From NCBI GenBank assembly GCA_034231615.1, contig CM067306.1, positions 49,454,281 through 49,518,280 on the forward strand: a DNA stretch of 64,000 nt, read 5' to 3'. The notes below the pieces were generated by a model that saw only the letters and a list, made by a program, of their open reading frames with translations, was not told the DNA's origin and ran no database searches. The translations under genes were made by a program, and so were the position numbers. Source of the stretch: Meghimatium bilineatum (lineage: Eukaryota; Mollusca; Gastropoda; Stylommatophora; Philomycidae). Below, in pieces: positions 1 to 14,347 of this stretch (positions are counted from its first letter, which is position 1; each line of letters starts with the position of its first letter).

Positions 1-40
1 TGTCTCCTGGGAGAACTACAAGTAATATTTTTGTCTCCTT

Positions 41-277
41 AGCAGGATGTAGTCCAGAGAACGGATTGCGTTGTGTCATGGTTTACAGCATTGCTGCGAT
101 ATATGCGCCTTTTGGCCTGACACATCCGACTTCAACATGGCTTTGGGTCACTGACCCTATATGGGATGGGACAGCCAACTCCATCACATAACCTCCTTAG
201 TCGCCTTTTACAACATTCATGGAAGGTAAACAGTGTTGCTATTCTTTACTCCCCTTTCGGACCCTGGCAACACACGG
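41..277 (-). mobile_element. SINE-like family B, - copy, in a 29-bp tandem repeat
   Basis: Family B (sense) starts gcccgtgtgttgccgg, passes caaagaatagcaacactgtt, cgactaaggaggttatggga and tcggatgtgtcaggccgaaa, and ends like family A in gcaggagtttgagaacgaac plus (GAA)n. This copy lacks the tail and is flanked by a 24-bp identical sequence (11-33 and 287-310) that recurs at 316, so the site was a short tandem repeat. Confidence 0.75.
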
Positions 278-526
278 GCATCCTGAGAGAACTACAAGTA
301 ATATTTTTGTCCTCTGAGAGAACTACAAGTAGTATTTTTGAACCCCCACTCCTTCTAACACTGCTTGAAGTCTATGGATGACTGATACCTGTGTCAGAGT
401 TATCAATGTGGAGGTATGTGGTTGGCTGCTACCTCTGTCAAAGTCGTTAATGTAGACATCTGAAAGTGTACTAAGAAAATAAGAAGACAAAATGATGAAG
501 AATCTTATTCAATATTGTATTCTAGC

Positions 527-690
527 CCCCGCCGAAGACGGATGTGTCGGCCATTTGCGCAAATCAAACGGTGACACAACGCATTTCCATTCTCTGGACT
601 ACAACCTGCTGGAAATCTAGTAGGAACATTATCCTGCTATAAGATAGATCTTGTGGAAATTTGAGTATGAACGCACAAAACAAAAAACAA
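527..690 (+). mobile_element. SINE-like family A, + copy
   Basis: Family A is defined here: it starts near ccgaagacggatgtgtcggg, continues ccattggcgcaaataaaacg, then cgcatttccattctctggac, tacatcctgctggaaatcta, and ends gagtttgagaatgaacgc plus (GAA)n. No clear Pol III B box is visible. This copy has a degraded A-rich tail. Confidence 0.75.
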
Positions 691-737
691 AAATTAAATG
701 CGCAGAAATCTCAGCCAAGTTGTTACCTAATGTATCC

Positions 738-790
738 GATTGTCTGGACTGCATCCTGCCAATCACCAGCAGGAGTTTGAGAATAAATTA
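738..790 (+). mobile_element. Family A fragment
   Basis: Only the 3' part (ctggactgcatcctgc to gagtttgagaataaat) is present, ending about 50 bp before the E75 exon w1 acceptor. Confidence 0.5.
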
Positions 791-838
791 CAAGAAATAG
801 TTAAAAGATTGAATTCAATATTTGCTATTTGTCTCTAG

Positions 839-1077
839 CTGTACGATTTGGTCGAGTCCCCAAGAAGGAAAAAGCCAGAATTATCGAACAGATGCAGAAG
901 AAGAGCTTAGCGTCGCAGTCCAGTGAGCTGAACATTCTGTTAGCCAATGATCTTGATGTGGTTCAAGCGGTTGTGGCTGCTCATCATCAAACATGTGATA
1001 TTACGCAGTTTCGTGCACACCAGATGAGAGATGTTGCTTTGCATAAACAGGAATACATTAATTGTCCTGCAAATATG
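839..1077 (+). CDS. E75: E75 exon w1: hinge after the zinc fingers
   Basis: Acceptor gtctctag ends at 838 and the donor is atg|gtatgt at 1078. The first two bases complete a codon begun upstream; the frame then reads VRFGRVPKKEKARIIEQMQK, the conserved C-terminal extension after the NR1D zinc fingers, followed by a Ser/Ala-rich hinge and a segment AAHHQTCDITQFRAHQMRD. It ends in phase 0. A G/T-rich minisatellite starts within a few bases of the donor. Confidence 0.92.
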
Positions 1078-4000
1078 GTATGTCTTTGTGCTTGTTGTCT
1101 TTATATTTGTTGTCTGTGGTTGTCATCTTTATGGATGTTGTTGTCTTTGTGGCTGATGTTGTCTTTGTGACTTGCTGCCTTTGTGGTTGTTTTTGTCTTT
1201 GTAGTTGTTGTCCTTGTGGCAGTTGTTGTCTTTGTGGCAGTTGTTGTCTTTGTGGTTGTTGTTGTCTTTGTGGCTGTTGTTGTCTTTGTGGTTGTTGTTG
1301 TCTTTGTGGCTGTTGTTGTCTTTGTGGCTGTTGTTGTCTTTGTGGCTGTTGTTGTCTTTGTGGCTGTTGTTGTCTTTGTGGCTGTTGTTGTCTTTGTGGC
1401 TGTTGTTGTCTTTGTGGCTGTTGTTGTCTTTGTGGCTGTTGTTGTCTTTGTGGCTGTTGTTGCCTTTGTGGTTGTTGTTGTTGTCTTTGTGGCCGTTGTT
1501 GTCTTTGTGGCTGTTGTTACCTTTGTGGCCGTTGTTACTTTTGTGGCTGTTGTTACCTTTGTGGCTGTTGTTACATTTGTGGTTTTACCTTTGTTGTTGT
1601 TATCTTTCTGATTATTGTGGTAATTGTCTTTGTTGTCATTATTGTTATGATTGTTGCCTTTATGGTCATTGTCTTTGTGGCTGTTGCCTGTCTGGTTGCT
1701 GCCTATGTGGTTGTTATAGTTTTCATTGTGATAGTTCTCATTGTAGTTGTTGTCATTGTCGCATGTGTGTTGTCGATGCCCTAAAGGGGATCAAAGAATA
1801 ACAACTCTGTTTACCATTCATACGACAATCAATATAAGGAAATATTTGGGTCATATTGAGTCCCAAAAATTTTAATAATTATGATAATAAAATTTCTCTC
1901 TGCAAAAGAGATCGTGGGTTCGAATCCAGCTCACGACATCTTGTTTAGAAAGTGGATTTTTTCCAAAGATCTCTAGAATTAGTGTCTGTAATTACAGTGT
2001 CATAATTTTACCATTCATGTATGTCATAGGTGGCTACTATGGGGGTTTTGGGGTGGTGTTGATTGTCCCATTCTATATAGGGTCAACATGACCCTAGGTC
2101 AGGCTGAAGTCGGATGTTTCATGCAAAATGGTACAGATACTACAGCTATGCTGTAAATGATGACACACCGCATTCCGTTCTCCGGTCTACATCCTGCTAA
2201 ACTGCAGGAATATGAGAACAAACGCAGACAAGATGATAACCGCAGACTGTCCAATACTGCAATCAGTGGTTTCCAACATTTTGTGGATCGTGCCCTGACA
2301 CAAACATCTTGATGCTTCACTAGCATAATAGTCAATCCTGTACTTTATTAATGATGGTGGGATGAATGCATTTTCTTCTTTCATTCGTCTGGAACATGCT
2401 TATATCTGAAGTTTTGTTTCTTCTATAAACCTAACTGTTTTGTAAATCGTACAGAGTTCTGTGGAGTTTTTCTTCCTATGTTGTTTCTCTGGACCAGTGT
2501 ATTTGCTTCAGCGTTTCACATATTGGGCACTCCTGAAGAATATACTATCTGAGGTGTCTGTACACATGTACACATTGCTCTGCTGTCTGATGTGTCTGTA
2601 CACATGTACACATTGCTCTGCTGTCTGAGATGTCAGTCCACATGTACACATTGCTCTGCTGTCTGAGATGTCAGTCCACATGTACATATGGCTTTGTTAC
2701 CAGTTTTGTTCTAATTGCCCTTCAAAATATTCAGATTTCCATCCTTTTCCCCTTCCCACTGTGTGGCATAGGTATCACTTTTGGAATGACTAAAGTAACG
2801 GCCGAATATGAAAATGAATATCATTAATCAAGCCGTGCCTTTACTACAACCAGTAGAAGACATTTGCTGGATAACATCAACGAAAGGGACAGGATGTGAG
2901 TTTCCGAACACATCAGGATGGCAGAGGATCATCATCATCATCAAGTACCGTCTCCGCAACGAAGGTTGGCTGCAACGTATCTCCAACATCTCCTGTCTCT
3001 TGTCTTGGTGGTGCACTCTGCTAGACTGTAACCTGTCCATCGTGTAATGTTACTCTCCCACTTGTATCTCTGCCTACCTCTTGCTCGCTTCCCTTTGACT
3101 TTACCCTGGCAGAGGATAGAGATGCGTGGAGATCTTTCTGCACAGAATGTCTCAATGTGACATCACTACTATCCTAACTTGTTATGGGTTTCATTATTAT
3201 TATTATATTATTATTATATTATTATTATATTATTATTATATTATTATTATATTATTATTATATTATTATTATATTATTATTATATTTATTATTATATTTA
3301 TTATTATATTTATTATTATATTTATTATTATTATTATATTATTATTATATTATTATTATATTATTATATTATTATTATATTATTACTACAACTAGGATAA
3401 TTCTTAATAAGGAGAGGAAAGCTGTGACAAAGACACTGTCATGGCTGATGTCACGTAACTATTGTCATGCCTGCACACTTAGTGACTCAATGAACATGAT
3501 CTGCAAGGCTCATGTGGGAACAGTTCACTGTCAATGGGTGGAGTTATTGACACTATCCATAACCAGAAATATTACGTTTATATTCTTGCTAGGACACACA
3601 GGTGTCAAGGATAATGAACGAGCTGATACACTGGTGAGCATGGTCACAGTGTCAATAAGTCCATCAATGAATCAATCTGATATAGTTAGTGCATTACGGC
3701 CTGATCAGAAGATTTCATAAATGTGAATCATGGTCCATCTCAAGATTGCGCGAGATTGGTACAAAGATTAGTACAGCCGTAAAGATAAACCATAATAGAT
3801 ATAAGGAGAGACTGATAAATTAGCATCGAACTTGAACTATTGGACACTACACTCTGATTGAATTTATTAAGATAGGATCGCAGCACCTATGGGTTTGTCC
3901 TGAATGTGCTTATGATAACCGGCAGTCATAATTTTCAACTCAGGAATACCATAATTTTCTAAATGATTAAGGGATAAATAATGAAAGTTGCTGGGTATGT

Positions 4001-7000
4001 GTGGTAGTGTGATAAAAGTCGCGTTGCCCTTGCTGTTGACACGTAGCGCACAGGATCAGCTTTTTAATTTACCCTCAGACAGATAAAACTCAGCACTTCC
4101 CAGAAATTTAACAATGGACTTCACAGATGCATAACCAACACTTTAACCTCTTGGCCATGTGGCACATGATGATTAAGGGATAATTGTGGTCAAACTAGGA
4201 CATATCATAGTTCTACATATAATTATAATTGCTTATTTTGAAAGTGTTTCTAATATCTATGATTGGCTTCCATTTCCACAGGCTTGCCCTTTGAATAATG
4301 AGATTGATATTGACAGCAATAGTAATCGTAATAATTTAAGTGACCTCTCAGAAAGTTTTACTCCTGCAATCAAATCCGTGGTGGATTTTGCCAAGGGTAT
4401 TCCAGGATTTGTTCTGTTGAATCAGGATGATCAAGTCACATTGCTTAAGGTAAGTCTCTGGAATGGAATTCTTATGATAATAAAATATTTTTTTAATGTT
4501 TCCAATTCAAATTTGTACAGTTTAATTTGGTGTATAAAAAACAGTATTGTTGATTTCAACTTTTGTCCCCAAAAAATCATCTACTAGGAATTGATCCAGG
4601 ACCACCTGATGAGGGATCTAGTGCACTCATCATCTTGATCAAACCCTTCATGGTCGAAGGGTGTCACTCTGGAAACATTAACACAAAAATTTTGCAATGC
4701 CTATTATCAGTTCTATGTTTGAGTGTGGAGAATCTTAATCCTGACCAATCGTAAATATTGTCAATCCATAATTTTCTCTATCTCCTCTTCTTCTACCCTC
4801 ATGTGTTCCTGCAAGATATTTTTTTTACAGAAAATCATGCCTCATCATGTGGCCAAACAACACAAGTTTGCTTCACCACTGCCATGAAATGTTCTTGTTG
4901 TCCTGCAAGAGTATTTATTTTATTTCTCATGTATATATTTGATGCACTAACCACTGCTTAATCATGGGCCACAAAGAAATAAAGAAAACTACATACTACA
5001 TTTTTGAGATGTGACCGATTCTTCCTGACCACATTTTGATCTAAATTTGTTTGCAGGCTGGCACATTTGAAGTATTGCTGGTTCGACTTGCCTGCTTGTT
5101 TGACCCACACTCTAATACCATGATGTTTACCGGTGGAAAATTATTTAAACGCCCTCCAGCAACTGTAAGTTTCAATAGTCTTTATATTTATTCTTTGTCT
5201 GTCCATTTTTCTATAATGTTTATATATGAAATAGTTTGAGAAAGGGCTAAAAGTGGTTGAGATGGCATAGAGGCTTGACTTTATTGTACTCTGGTTTTGC
5301 CATTTGTACACCACTCACAGCACATAACTCTGTACCTTCACGCAACAATTCTAGAGATCTTTGGAACTAATCTACTTTGTAAACAAGATGTCATGAGTTG
5401 GATTCGAACCCATGATCTCTTTTGCAGAAAGTAAATGGCTTGATCACAACTCTACAGGTATTCCCTAGTTAGAAAAAGATAATGTACATACAATTCAGAG
5501 AACATATGCATTTCAAACACTGCTGAACATGAACGTGTTGTGCCATTGACGCAAATAAAATAGTGATTCAACACATTTCCGTTCTCTGGACTACATCCTG
5601 CTGGAAATCTAGTAGGACCATTGTCCTTCTACAAGAGAGATCCAGCGGCAGATTGAGAGTGAATTCTGAAGAAGAAGAATGCACATAATTTGTACTGAAA
5701 CACGCCAAAGATAGGTATGTCTAGCAACTGCCGCAATTAAAACAGTGGTATAACATATTTCCATTCTTTGAACTACATCCTGTGGAAATCTAGCAGAACC
5801 ATTATCCTGCGACAAGTGAGTTCGAGTGGGAGTTTGAGAGTGAACGCAGAAGAAAAAATGAAGCAAAGGTTATGGGGAAGCTGTTCTAGCTTGGAGAAGA
5901 TGGTGGACTTCATCCTTGTGATAGGATTGACAATCTAGCAAGACCACAGACCTGAATGCAGAAGAAAAAAACTGTTTATCGTAAGCCAATAGAAACTGAG
6001 CACCTATACGACTTAGAAGTTCATTAAAGATTTTTGTTTACCAATGACAAAAATCCCATATTTATATTTACAATTGTAAATATTTTTTATCTCATCAAAC
6101 ACAGATGACAACGAATGCTGGTTTTTTGCTGGATTCCATGTTTGATTTTGCAGAGCGCTTCAACAAAATGTGCTTAACGGATGATGAAATAGCACTATTC
6201 TCGGCTGTAGTTTTATTGTCTCCGGGTAAGTGTTATCTATCACATTCCTTCTATTTATAGTCATTGTCTCCATAAAATCATGAAAATTAAATAGCAAGAC
6301 AGAGTTACAAGTAATTGGGTACTAGATCATGGCCGATTACCATCGACAGTTGATATATGTACTAAAAATAGACTGTTGGCTGGGTGACATGGGCAGAATG
6401 TCAAACTGCTATATTTTCAAGCACGTACGAATTTGTGAACTTCCTGTACGGAAACAAGTCCGTGGTAGAGCACTTAGGAGATACAAAGATGCCTGTAAAT
6501 ATTTTAATGAAATATTTCTCGACCACAATAATTGGGAAGCCTGTGTTGTCAGGGCCCATAAGGGGAGCAAAGAATATCAACACTGTTTATCTTCCACACA
6601 TGTTGTACGTAGTGACTAAGGTGGTTATGGAGTAGAGTTTTGGCTGTCCCATCCCATATAGGTTCAAAGTGATCCAGAAGTCATGCTTAAGTCGGATGTG
6701 TCAGGCCGAAAGATGCAGATATTGCAGCATAGCTGTAAACCATGAGACAATGCATTCTTTTCTCTGGACTATATCATGCTATCTGCAAGAGCTTGCTCGT
6801 GCAAAGAAGAAGATTATTGGGGAGCACTGGCCGATGATAGTGCTGCCTGGAAATAAACTCTACACACATGGGCGGGAGTTTCAAAAAAAAAATATGGAGG
6901 AAAAAGAAAAAGGTGCAAACACAAATGTTCTATAATTGTTACTTGATCACATAGAAGTTTCATTTATGGGATATTAGGAGATACTGCTCAACTAGTGATT

Positions 7001-10000
7001 TGATCACATAGAAGTTTCATTTATGGGAGATACTGCTCAACTAGTGATTTGATCACATAGAAGTTTCATTTATGGGAGATTGGGAGATACTGCTCAACTA
7101 GTGATTTGATCACATAGAAGTTTCTTTTATGGGAGATACTGCTCAACTAGTGATTTGATCACATAGAAGTTTCATTTATTGGAGATTGGGAGATACTGCT
7201 CAACTAGTGATTTGATCACATAGAAGTTTCATTTATTGGAGATTGGGAGATACTGCTCAACTAGTGATTTGATCACATAGAAGTTTCTTTTATGGGAGAT
7301 ACTGCTCAACTAGTGATTTGATCACATAGAAGTTTCATTCATGGGAGATTGGGAGATACTGCTCTAGTGTTTTGATCACATAGAAGTTTCATTTATGGGA
7401 GATACTGCTCAACTAGTGATTTGATCAATCTATACCATCAACTATTTTATCTATACCATCAACTATTTTATCTATACCATCAACTATTTTATCTATACCA
7501 TCAACTATTTTATCTATACCATCAACTATTTTATCTATACCATCAACTATTTTATCTATACCATCAACTATTTTATCTATACCATCAACTATTTTATCTA
7601 TACCATCAACTATTTTATCTATACCATCAAATTACTTTACCCTGTGCAGGTCACTCTCATGTATCCACTGTAAACTCTTTTATCTATATCATCAAGTATT
7701 TTATCTATACCATCCTCTGTTTTATCTGTTCTAGATCGGCCTGGACTCCGGAATGTGGAGCAGTTGGAAGCAATTCAAAATAAATTGACGGAGGCACTAC
7801 AGAACATCATAAATACAAATCACAAAGAGGACGGCACATTATTTGCTAAGCTGCTCATGAAGACTACGGATCTTCGAACTCTAAACACTCTGCATTCAGA
7901 GAAGTCTATTGGTATGTACTAAGACCATGTTGTTTTTTTCTAGAATTTTTCAAGAATGTTTGTTCTGAGATTCATATGTCAATCATCTCATGCTACATTA
8001 ATAATGAAAACATTTCCTGTAAATCAATCAATCAATCAAGTGCCATGCCGAATGGCGTAGCCGATCATGTTTCTCCACGACTCTCTGTCTCTTGTGTTGT
8101 CAATAAGCTCGGTTGGTGAGTCTCTACTGTGCCACAATACTAGTCCATCTAGCAACTTTTCTCTTTGTTGCCCCCTATCTCTTCTCCCCTTGATCTTTCC
8201 AGTAGTTATTAAGTGTTCAAGCTGTGTTCTTCTCAGCACATTTCCTAGAAACCTTGACTATCTGCCCCTAATGTTTGATATAATTGATCTTTTTATGCCA
8301 GCATCAATGAGAAGCTCTGCATTAGTTTTCTTAGCTGTCCATGGTATTTTCATCATTCTTCTCAGAAACCACATTTCTGTAGCCTCTAATTTGCTTTGAT
8401 TTTTTTAATTTATAGTCCATGCTTCACATCCATAAAACAGAATTGGTTCAATATAACATCTCAGCACTCATATTCAGGTAACCTGGGGTAAAACCGAATT
8501 CGGGTAATTCAAATTCGGGTATTTCAAATTCAGGTAACTCCTGTAAAGGATATTCAATTTTTTGTTGTGGAGCTAAAATACAAAATCCATCTTTAACATA
8601 TTGTAGCATGGGTGACCACAGAATAGGTCAAGGTAAGTCAGGTAACCCACTGTAGAAATTGTTATCTAGTATTAGAAAAATACAAAATACTAATCAATGC
8701 AACAAAAAATGAAATTAATAATCGGCACTGCTTACTGTGATGACTAGACAGTTCTCCCATATTCTAAACAGAGTGATTGAGCAAAACACGTTAAATATAG
8801 CATGATTTCTTGTGCTAACAATATGATATACATTTTGGTGTGTTTTAAAAAGGTGTCATTGTCAAAGAAATATGTTTGTGACAATTAATTATTAACAAAC
8901 TTACTCACAATCCTAATATTATTCTACAACTTCAAAAAATACTTTCATTACTGCATGTTTTCCTGTTACGGATTGCAGGGGGAGGGGGATTTTTTTGGCT
9001 GTGAAAATAAATGCTGCTATGCCATAGCTGTCACCGCGACATGTATAGGAAGAGTTGTTTTTTTCACCTCAGAAAGACAAAAATCCTTATCCAAATCATG
9101 GATTGATCCCGGGACCTCAGGGTTCTGAGGCCGGTGTTCTAACCATACTACCACACGTTCCACTACAGCTAATGCATCTTAAATCATAACCCAAATAGCT
9201 TATTCTACAACTAATGCAGCCTAAATCCTAACCCTAATAGCTTATCCTCTAACCCTAACCGTAGTATGTTTTTCTACAAACAGTACAGCCTAATCCTAAC
9301 CCAAATCCCTAATAAATCCATCCATATTAAAAACCATAATATAAACACACCCTGAACATATTGCCACACTTACATAGTGTCCAAATACCTAAATACCTGC
9401 TAGAATTGATATTTCTGATTTAATACCATTAAACATGCACACCTACATAAAAACTAATGAAATTAACGCACCAAATAACACACCAATAGACAAGTGTCTG
9501 TACACTATAGACAAAACCCCATTTACATTATATTCTATGACCTTATGAGAACTTTTCCAAAAATGACTTTTTCATATTGTTTACTCCCCTAGTTCTCAGA
9601 GTACGCAGGACCTAATAATTAACTGACACAACCTCACTTGAGTAAAAAATCGTTCAGTTGCCAATGAACTGAAATTTAACAAAAATAACAATAAAACCTT
9701 TATTTCAGTGGTCTATAAAATCCGGTTGCATTCAATTGCAGAGAAACATTCAGTAAAAAAAAACGTTTTTTCATATAGCTGGCCTACTTTTAATGATATT
9801 GTTATAGACATGCAGCATTCAGTGGAAGAGAAAAGAGTAGATGACAGGCCTGTATATTGAAGCTTTTTTCTTATGGAAGCTTCGTAGCATGACATCTATA
9901 CAATTATTCTTTTCATGTTTTTTTGTGTGTTTTTATGCTTTGCTCTTCTTCAGCTTTCATTCTCAAACTCCTACTGTATCTCTCTTGTAGCCGGACAATG

Positions 10001-13000
10001 GTCCTACTAGATTTCAAACAAGATGTAGTACATGGAATGGAAATGTTTTGTGTCGCTGTTTTATTTGCACCAATGACCCAATACACCTGTCTTCAGTGTG
10101 ATGCTTTGTTATTAGTGTATATACATGCACCCTTTGTTGTTAGAGAGAAGCCAGAGATGTACTGTGCTGTGCTAGGTTAGGTGAAGACTATCTACACTAT
10201 TTTCCTATAGCTGAGGTACGTCATAAAGACACAGTAACTCACAACGTGATAAGTCTTTTACATTGAATATTTCGTTACATGCCTGGAGCCATAGAGAAGT
10301 TTGGCTTATCCAGTAGGCAATTAGTGGTGTGAAATGAGCACAGTGAACCCTATCTTGGGTGAATTGGCTCAGAGCAGTGAAAGTTGGAAACTTACCGTGT
10401 TGGTGGTGCGACAAGTTATTTTTTGGCCCCGGGGTGGGTAGAAAATCCAAGGGACAAAGGACATGAGCCCATGGAGAGCTGGATCAGTAAACAACCAACC
10501 AAGAAATGTGAAATGGCCAAAATTTCAAACCTTTTCAGAGGGACCATGACACAACGAAGACCATAAGAGAGACAAATACACTGTGTGTCTTTCAGCAATA
10601 ATACAATTCTGCTGGCTCATCAGGAATCATCCTTCTAAAGTGACGCATAACCATTCCTTTGACTTTCATTGGTCACTTTGTGTCGACAGCCAATGAAAAT
10701 CTTTGTAAACTCAAATGAATCACTTTAGAAGGATGTTTTCCAATAAGACCTACGGGTCTTATATTAATGATTGTTCACAGATACACTCACCTACTGAAGA
10801 TTTTCCATAAATTACTAAATGTGCTTGAATTTGAGATATTACAGAATTTAAAACGGATGCTTTAAACAAATCTACTCTTTTTTTGTTTAGATTGGGGGGA
10901 ATCTACCTGGCATAGTTGTTAAGCCGTTCGTTTGGTGCTCAAGAGGTCACGAGTTACAATCTGGCACGTGATGCCTTGTTTGTAAATTGGATATTGTCAG
11001 AGATCCCTGGACATTATTGCTTAAGCTATGGAATACATACTATGAGTGGTACTCTAGCAATCCCACGCTCATTCGTTGAGAGAGACGGAGTGCATGTGTG
11101 TAACCCGAGTACAATGAAGTCAGTCCTCTACACCGTTTGAACTTTATTTTAAAGATTACTCGACTTCTTGTTGCTTTTCTTATTGCTTTCTCTTCCTTAT
11201 TGTATTTCTGCCTTCTCTTCATATCATCCTCTCGCCATTATTATCAATCTTTACTCCTCTCTTCCTATCATACTATGTCCAAAAATTCATTATGTGTAAA
11301 ATTCATTTTTTAATTGGCTTTTTTTTTATACTGATGAAGGTTTTTTTTAGTCAAAACGTCATCTGTTTTTGTGGCTGTGGTTATTATGTCGTGTACATAA
11401 ATATTGGCAACACTACTTACATAGCTCCGTTTTTTTCATAACAATGATATGAGTCTCCCCATCCCTCACGTCTCTAGTACTTTGGGTGTTTCTTCAACAC
11501 TAGGGCTCTATCCCTTGTTGTTGATTTATTTTTTCACGATCAAAGTCGCTGACAGATACTTCTCCTGGTGTTAAATGAGTGGAAATAAAAATGACATTTG
11601 TATGATAATATTAAACGTGGTCATATCAAAGATATGGTGGAACTACGACCTCCGATGAAACGCCTGATGGGGAACGTATTCTTCTTCTTCTGCGTTCGTT
11701 CTCAAACTCCTGCAGATTAGCAGGATATAGTCCGGAGAACGGAATGCGTTGTGCCATGGTTTACAGCATTGCTGCGATATCTACTTTCGGCCTGACACAT
11801 CCGACTTCAGCGTGGTTTTGGGTCACTGACCCTATATGGGATGGGACAGCCAACTCCATCGCATAACCTCCTTAGTCGTCTTTTACGACATGAGTGGAAG
11901 GTAAACAATGTTGTTATTCTTTGCTCCCCTTTTTCGGGCCCCGGAAACACACGGGCGGGGGAACGTATTGAACTAGCTCTATCAAAGTTATCCTGAAGCC
12001 TTTATAACTATTTAGAAATTCTTTCTGCTGTCATTTTAGGAGAGAGGGGAGCTGCTGAAAGCCTAGCGTCTGCGTGTACACAAGTGTGTTCGCCTGCGTA
12101 TTTTGATAACAATTTTTAGTGTATTTTGATAATTTTTTAGTGTCTTCATGTACACAAGTGTGTTCGCTTGTGTATTTTGATAATTTTTTAGTGTCTTCAT
12201 GTACACAAGTGTGTTCGCTTGCGTATTTTGATTATTTTAAAGACCTTTTTGGAACTCGTTCTCAAACTCCCACTGGATATATCTTTTAGCAGAGAAATCC
12301 TACTGGAAATCTAGTTGGATGTAGGCCAGAGATTAGAAATTCGTTGCGTCGCTTTATTTCATTTGCGCTAATGGTCCGATAAATCCGATATCGGTGGTAG
12401 TAACTAATACGTTCAGTGTTTTTATATCTTCCACTTGATGATATCACTAATAGGTCAGATACGCATTACAACCTGTTGCCCGTACTGCACGCTATCACTA
12501 GCCTCAAACCTACTTACTGACAAATCTGCCAGAAGTTTTTTTTTTGCTGCTGTCTGTGTGCTATCGACATAGCCCCGGACGCCCTCGAATACCTCTTTAT
12601 AAGTAGTAGAGGATTTACATTGTTATCGGGTTCACTTTATTATTTCGTCCTTTTCTACGAAGCGAAATGCCGCCTACCGAGAGTACAACTTAGAGCACGT
12701 AACTCCATATCTTCAGTAGATAATCCCCAGGGATATCCGAACAAACTCCCAAAGTACGCAGGAACCTGCGACCTCTTGAGCACAAGGCAAACGGCTTAAC
12801 CACTACTACGCCATAGACACCCCCTTGATTTTGGTTTCATGACCTTATATAATATGAATAATATAAAAACCAGTCTCATTTGTCCATTAAAAAATTGCTA
12901 TGCCGGTCTGTTTTCCTCCTCTTGCCATAGATTTCCCACCATGTTTTAAAACAAATATAAAAGTACAAATACATCCAGAAAAGATATCACGAACTAAATG

Positions 13001-14279
13001 AACAATAATTGTGTAAGAAGTCTTCGAAATGTAAAAACCTTATGAACGAGACTAAAACATGACATTTTCTTATTTCCTCGACCTTTCTCTCGTTATTTTT
13101 TCTTTGTTTATTCAAATAGTATAGGAAATAACAAAAATAACAACGAAAGTAGAAAACACTCGGAGACATGACGGCTTCGTGTAATGCCTTCGTTCAGTTA
13201 TAGGCAAACCAATTCTCAGCGAGCATCTATTGGGATTGTCTCATTTCATCTTCCTTGTTCTTTGTTTTTAAATGTTACCAGTCCCAAGGTTCTTGATCGA
13301 TGTCCTTGGATGATACCACTCGCCATTTTAGAAATGACCGTTCATTATCGATTGTCATTAACGGTTTATTGTTTAAACCTCCATTTACAACTTGTGTGTA
13401 CCTTCCCCTGCTTCATTTGTTTTCAAACCCCTGCATGTTTACCGGATGTAGCCCGGAGAATGGGATGTATTGTCATGGTTTACAGCTTAGCTGCGATATT
13501 TGCCCCTTTCGATCAACACACACATATCATTAGGCTCTGCAATGTGAACGTCAGTAGTGCCATTCTTACTTATGGTTTTTTTATTGTGAATGTCCATATG
13601 ATTCTTTAATCTCTATTCTTTTATTTAAAACAGTGCTTTGCAACGTTAGCCATATTGTTGACCACAATTTGCTTTACTGGGTGAGGGGGGGTGCTATTTA
13701 TCACTGTCTTTTCACTGTTTCGCGGGATTGAATCACGATCGGTTTTCTGACTGTCTATGGTCGCTTTTATCGCTTGATTTTCAGTAATATTGTGATGTCT
13801 CAGAATGTTGGCAACTCCTTCAATCCACCATCTTCTTGGTCTCCCTCTGTATTTTGCTGTTTCCATTTTCATAGTAAATGCTCTTGTCGCTGGCCAATAG
13901 GGGCTTATTTTCATTAAGTGGTCGAACCATTTCAGTCTCTGTTTTTTCAATAAATTTATTCAGATCACCTTTCTGATGTCTTCTATGTTCTGATATTTTT
14001 TCGGATATCTTCTTTTTGGCGTCCTGTGTCCATATCTTATTTAGAATTTCTTCTATCCAAAGGGTTCAATAAGGCACCCGTCACCTGCTATTCATATCAA
14101 CCTACTGGTTTAGACAATCATGTTCCCTCAGAACTCTCATATTCATTGACCTGTTTATCATTTCTATTCCTCTGTTCCAGAATCATGCATTATCCAATAT
14201 CCTGTTTTTGTAACCTGAGGAATCGTCCTTGTCTTTGTGTCGTCGTTTACTGATTATGGAGAAATAAAGAAATGTACCC

Positions 14280-14347
<68 letters not shown>

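Noticed and set aside
1062..1801. Three overlapping open frames rich in Cys, Val or Leu
   Set aside because: They come from an 18-bp minisatellite in the E75 intron; all frames stay open because the unit is a multiple of 3.
6945..7420. CRISPR-like array of repeats and spacers
   Set aside because: Contiguous tandem units with no unique spacers, in an animal intron.
7421..7783. Open frame of LYHQLFY repeats running into E75 exon w5
   Set aside because: The 21-bp array is intronic and the frame differs from the exon's E75 frame.
9175..9310. Interstitial telomere-like cctaaccctaacc words
   Set aside because: Only two or three imperfect copies inside a longer 50-bp imperfect repeat; not a telomeric array.
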